From contig RCSZ01000010.1 in NCBI GenBank assembly GCA_014898425.1, forward strand, positions 1,364,001-1,428,000: a stretch of DNA of 64,000 nt. The letters run 5' to 3'. This DNA comes from Botryotinia globosa (lineage: Eukaryota; Ascomycota; Leotiomycetes; Helotiales; Sclerotiniaceae). The stretch's first letter is position 1; every line of letters starts with the position of its first letter. This document shows, one piece after another, positions 59,548 to 64,000 of this stretch. A program made the position numbers and the translations under genes. The notes beneath the pieces are model-generated. The model did not search any database. It was given only the letters and a program-made list of their open reading frames with translations, and had not been told where the DNA came from.

Positions 59548-61625
59548 TTCGAATACCAATTTCGCCGTCGAACTGTCCCAGATTTTGGGTGGAGAGGGAT
59601 GTTAAAGATCTCTTGCACTTTGATGTGGATATGGGGAATTATGTCTCCAGAGATTTCATCAGCCTCACCGGAATTTGATACCAAGACTTGCTCTTCACAC
59701 TTGCCGATCTCCTCGGTCCTTCTCAATACTTTTTTTTCCGTCTGTTTGTGACGTCTGCCCCATCAATATTTGCGTTGGCAGTATCAACTCTGCAGCTGCC
59801 ACTTTGGTGATGCCGTGCCGTGTCATGATGAGACATTCCTCCACGTTTGTTCCAAAGGAGAGAGCTACCTGTATAGTTCCGAGGGCATAGCGTAACATGA
59901 ATTTTCTGTTGAAGTGCATTATCACGATCTTCAAGATGTCAAGGCCCTTTTGAATTCTGCCACTCCACTATAGCTATCTCGGTCTAGTGGATACCTGATG
60001 CTGGATAGACTAAGGTTAAAGCTTAGCGCTGCTAGCCCCGGCACTGGATCCACCCAGCTTCCAGGGACTTTCGGCACACCGTCGGGCGTATGGCACACCC
60101 TGAGGTGAGGCTGTCAGTTCCTCAAATCACATTTGAGCATTGCATATGTGGCTAAATTTTGGTGCACGAGTAATGCTGCTGCGACACAGCGCCCATGGGG
60201 TCGAGAGCTGGGAGGTTATCACTGTCTGAGAGCCGAATTTTACTTTATTCTAAATGAATGTTTACGCAATCTTCAGATACAAGGTACCCATCTAGTTCGA
60301 AGAACCTCTCAAGTACCGGGATACAGAGTAGGGATGATAGCAGGGGGTACGTTTTCGAAAAGGAAAATCCTAATCTTTCTGAAAGTTTCCAAAAGTCTAC
60401 GATATAAGGTTGATATACGGCAGTGTTTTATTGATTTTGTCAGGATTAGTGATAACTACCTGGTTTAGCACGCCATCCGCTTGGAATGTTACTTTGTCCG
60501 ATGCTTCAGAGGTGGTCCCCGAATCTATTCAGGGAACCTCTTGACATCTGCCGTCTAAACTAGACAAGCTGAGATACGCTATTAGAAACGTGAAAAAGTG
60601 TATTGTGGGATAGCTCGCGTGGGTCGCCACATTTGGCATGATCTCCAATCGAACTAAAGCAAACTTTGGAAAGGGGTTGGTTACTCACATGAGAGGTTCC
60701 TCCAATCACCTACTCCGGCTTGTGGGTAAGGTGACTTTCCCCATGAATCACATTTGTGACAGTGTACGGTGAAGGTTATCTCAGTCTGTCAAGTCTAGAA
60801 GGTACATTGATGTACAACCAACAACTCAACTGTACATGTAAGTCAACGCGCCGCGATTTTGATCCTATATGGTAGTATCAATATGATCTCCAAAAGTGTA
60901 TTCTTAGAACGCATAATAAACTAAAAAGCTCCTGTGTACTCGTGTGAATCTTCAGATTCAAGATCTTGATTTTTCCTTTTCACGGGGGATGGGGAAAAAA
61001 GTACACATCTTGGGGTATTCTTGATTTTTCGCGCACATGGTGTTTTCGTCACCCGCATGTTATCTTATCTTCGAATGGCATATTTATTTTTGGAATCGTG
61101 GTATATGAGAATTAAGTGAAAATGATGTTTTTCGGATTTAATAAAGATTGCAGGGGATACGGAGGTGCGATGGCCGGTTATGTCGATCATTCAATATCGA
61201 AATGGAAAACCTTTCAATCTGTGACGACTAGGCCTTAAACATTAAGCTTAGACTCACCAGAACAGGATGGGAAATGAATATGGGAAAATTCCCTATCATG
61301 ATCCATGTCGTTGCTACCAAGTTCCAAGTTCCACTGATTCCTGTCTGTGGGGATGGAGCAGTTATATCCAACTTATCTTATCACCTCATCGCCCTTACAG
61401 TGATTGCTTGTAGTCAATCATGTCAGGGGCACATACACGAATATATCTTGGCACGTGAAGCATATCACAAGTGATAAGAAGATTGGCAACTTGGCAAAAT
61501 AATATAAACTTTTAAAAGGCAATAAAGCCAATGCATCTCTATGTTCTAAATTTTCCTCCCTAATTGCCGCCCAGAAATTCTCCAATTAAAATGTATATAC
61601 AAATTCATAAAGTTTTCCACACCAT
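59548..61625. other. Intergenic region between the acyltransferase and GT2 genes
   Basis: 2.08 kb. Open frames of 111 and 66 aa on the plus strand have no recognised content. No repeat or RNA gene recognised. Confidence 0.5.
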
Positions 61626-63411
61626 CTACGTTCTTGCAGTAGGGTTCCAAGATGAATATTTAGTCAACTGCCGGGCATGTCCATACAGACCTATGGTGGC
61701 CAAAAATAGCAGATAAAATGGATAGGCAATCGAGAACTTAATGATCATCCATCGTGACGCAAACTCGGATTTAACTTGATTGGTGACCCAGAGGGTGCCA
61801 ATCAAACAGAAAATGCTGTTGATCAAATTAGTAATGAAATCAATGAGTGGATGTGAAAATCTTACCTAACGAAAAAGAACCACTCAGAAATTGGATATTG
61901 GAAGAAAACAGTCTTCCAGAACGCTGCTGGGGTCAAGGGAAAATTGAGAAAAATGAAGCTTGCTACCAAGCAGGCAAATTGGGTAACCAAGTAATAACTG
62001 AGCTCACGAATGAGTAACAGGTTGAGCAGTCCAAATCGTGTTGTGAAGATTCTCTTTCCTTCCTTGGCTCGATTGAAGGTCAAAATGGAATGTTTCAAGC
62101 TTGCCCTGTTGCAGGAGTCAGTATTGCTGATCAAGAAAATGATTTTGGGGAAATAGAAACTTACTGCGCCCATCCTTGTGCCCATCTGAGACGCTGTTTC
62201 CAGAACGCTCCAAAAGTTGTAGGTGCTAATTCATATGACACAACATTGAGGTCGTGAACAATATTACATCCTCGGCCTACAGTTCGAAGAGCAGAGTCAA
62301 TGTCTTCAGTGAGCATATTCTCGTCCATCTTCACGTCTCGAAGAAGTGATGTTCTCCAGTATCCATTGGATCCTGTAAATAGACCAAACCCCCAGATGGT
62401 TGCCCTTCCAGGATGTGAGACGGCGTAAATCTTGTCAAATTCTATGCTGATGAGACTGGTGAGGAACGATGCACCTGTGTTGAAAACGATGCATCGGCCT
62501 TGAACGATATCAACCTTGTCCTTCTCCTTCATGAAACGTTCAATGGCCCATCGAGGGCTATGGGGATGTATGTAGTGGTCACAGTCATAAATAGCAGTGA
62601 TATCAGAGCCGGTGTCTAGACTGAGATAGTAATTGAGGTTATCAGCTTTCGATGTAGATCCTTCAACCTTGATGATCCGAAGCTGCGGATATTTGGCAGT
62701 CGCTTCCCACATTTCTTCCTCGAGAGGTTGAATTGGAGAGGGTGTGTTGTACACAATATTTATGCGAATTTTGTCGACTGGATACTCCAACTTCTGGCAT
62801 GCATAATTTATTCGATCCATTATGATGTCTTGTTCATTTGGAAGATATGCGACAATGACAATGTCCACGATTAATAGGTCATCATCTGGTGTAGGAAACT
62901 TCCAGCCCTTTGCGGCGGCTTTCGTAACGGTAAGACGAGCCTCTCGACATGGTTCCATGCTCATAAATGCCTCTAGTGCTGTAGACGCAGCGATGATGAA
63001 ATTTGTGAAATTATATATGAACCAAAAAACTTCTAAGAGTTTTGTGGGAAAGAGAATATATGCAAAGATAGATGAAACGAAGTAAGAGCTGACAAGCAGA
63101 CAAGGCGTCCAGTCGTGGATAAAATTCGAGCATCTTCCAAAGGTATTGCGGATGGAGATAGAAATTGGAGTCTTAGAATTTTGTGCGCAACTTGGGGAAG
63201 TCACAAGTTCATCTTGAACAGAGAACGGGACGTTCTGTTTTTCGTCGATGCTGGATTGTGCTGGAGCATCGTGAATGGTCACAAGCGAATCTTTGCATGT
63301 CTTGCTCATAGATGAGCTTGGAGAGCCATCACGCGCGGGGGTGAAAGGTGGAGGGCTGCTGCATGACGGAAGTTCTTCAATCGCAAGTGTTCCATTGTCG
63401 TAGGCCCCCAT
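61626..63411 (-). CDS. Processive family 2 glycosyltransferase (GT2)
   Basis: Exons 63411-62165, 62105-61866 and 61815-61626 give 558 aa; introns of 59 and 50 nt are in phase. Residues 1-95 are a polar cytosolic leader. Two membrane helices follow (about 104-122 and 127-147). The GT-A catalytic domain has DIVIVAYLPNEQD (nucleotide binding), a D-x-D in YDCDHYIHP (276-278), TED at 368-370 and QRLRW at 406-410, the Q-x-x-R-W motif of processive beta-glycan synthases. Several C-terminal helices could form the export channel. It resembles hyaluronan/chitin/cellulose-synthase-like enzymes, and fungal cell-surface GT2 proteins in particular; product unknown. It is shorter than chitin synthases and lacks a myosin or UDP-specific extra domain. 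Confidence 0.9.
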
Positions 63412-64000
63412 TTTGTCAAAGTGATGTAAGTAGACAGCAGGTGCAATGACTGGTACTTTGTGAATTTATAGAAAAGAACGGACAGGGACACCACCGGAAG
63501 TAAGTAGATCAAAGAATCAATAAAGATAGCACGGTGGAGTTACAACTTCGAGGATCTCTACACAGCAGCGTCCAAGGATTGGATATAATATAAGAACATA
63601 ATGGCAAGATACAGATTTCATCAGCTTGAACCCAAGCTACAGCTTCACACTAGCCTTTCCGGCATTGGAAGTTGACTCAGCTCCTTGTCAACTTGACTAG
63701 GAGATAAGATGGGCCAACTCAGGCAATTCATGCGGTTACAGTGATAGCACCTCATCACATTTGCGACGAACACAGAGGCATAAAGCAAGCAGGATCAGCG
63801 TCCGCTGACGGCGCGGTCTACCCTCCAGACTCTAGTAGCGGGACACTCTCGGAGCGTTGCATGCACACACGTTTTCTTTCGAGGATACTAATGCCAAGAA
63901 ATACTGACCCATGATTGTATGTATTAGAGAAGTGGACTTCAACTTTGAAGATTTCCAATACTGTAATCGCAAGGCATGGGTGAATGTAGATCTCTCATCC
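63412..64000. other. Upstream region of the GT2 gene, window end
   Basis: 589 bp, presumably promoter of the GT2 gene. No further feature supported; a gene could begin beyond the window. Confidence 0.5.

Noticed and set aside
60133..60468. 111-aa plus-strand open frame as a gene
   Set aside because: No domain, no splice context and composition like non-coding DNA.

Overview
The window looks like nuclear DNA of a filamentous ascomycete. Genes are broken by short introns of about 44-90 nt with GT-AG ends and CTAAC/CTAAT-like branch points. Intergenic DNA is AT-rich, and several families are typical of Pezizomycotina (Zn2Cys6 regulators with the fungal middle domain, 2EXR, DUF3431, GH76, OPT). 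The overall character suggests Leotiomycetes, possibly Sclerotiniaceae, but that placement is inference without any search.

Layout. 1-3.1 kb is gene-free. 3.1-9.1 kb carries GPI2/PIG-C (GPI-anchor synthesis) and two tandem MYND zinc-finger paralogues. 9.1-14.3 kb is a gene-poor, extremely AT-rich block with two TA-flanked inverted-repeat elements that abut and share one TA; the first is almost entirely a fold-back hairpin. 14.3-25.8 kb has an OPT oligopeptide transporter, a hypothetical 2EXR-like protein, and a Zn2Cys6 regulator transcribed away from an MFS sugar transporter across a 2-kb promoter region. 26.8-32.1 kb has a 2EXR protein and a GH76 (Dfg5/Dcw1-type) wall mannosidase with a GPI-type tail. 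33.9-38.5 kb has lineage-type hypothetical genes plus a decayed NRPS-like reductase fragment. 38.8-43.1 kb has an APH-type kinase-like protein with Glu in place of the catalytic Asp, and a second Zn2Cys6 regulator whose coding sequence needs two GC-AG introns.

43.4-53.6 kb is a decay zone: an MFS monocarboxylate-transporter fragment, a GMC oxidoreductase with three lesions and a DUF3431 gene with two. Between them are two intact small secreted Gly/Ser/Leu-rich proteins that share a signal peptide-Lys-Arg-Gln-Leu layout, one with a fresh 54-bp tandem expansion. 55.3-63.4 kb has a large secreted Cys-containing protein of unknown function, an acyltransferase-3 membrane protein and a processive GT2 glycosyltransferase; the last two lie on the same strand and could act on a surface polysaccharide (inference).

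Spliced models were built by hand from splice signals, frame continuity and family conservation. The junctions are sequence-consistent but not transcript-verified.
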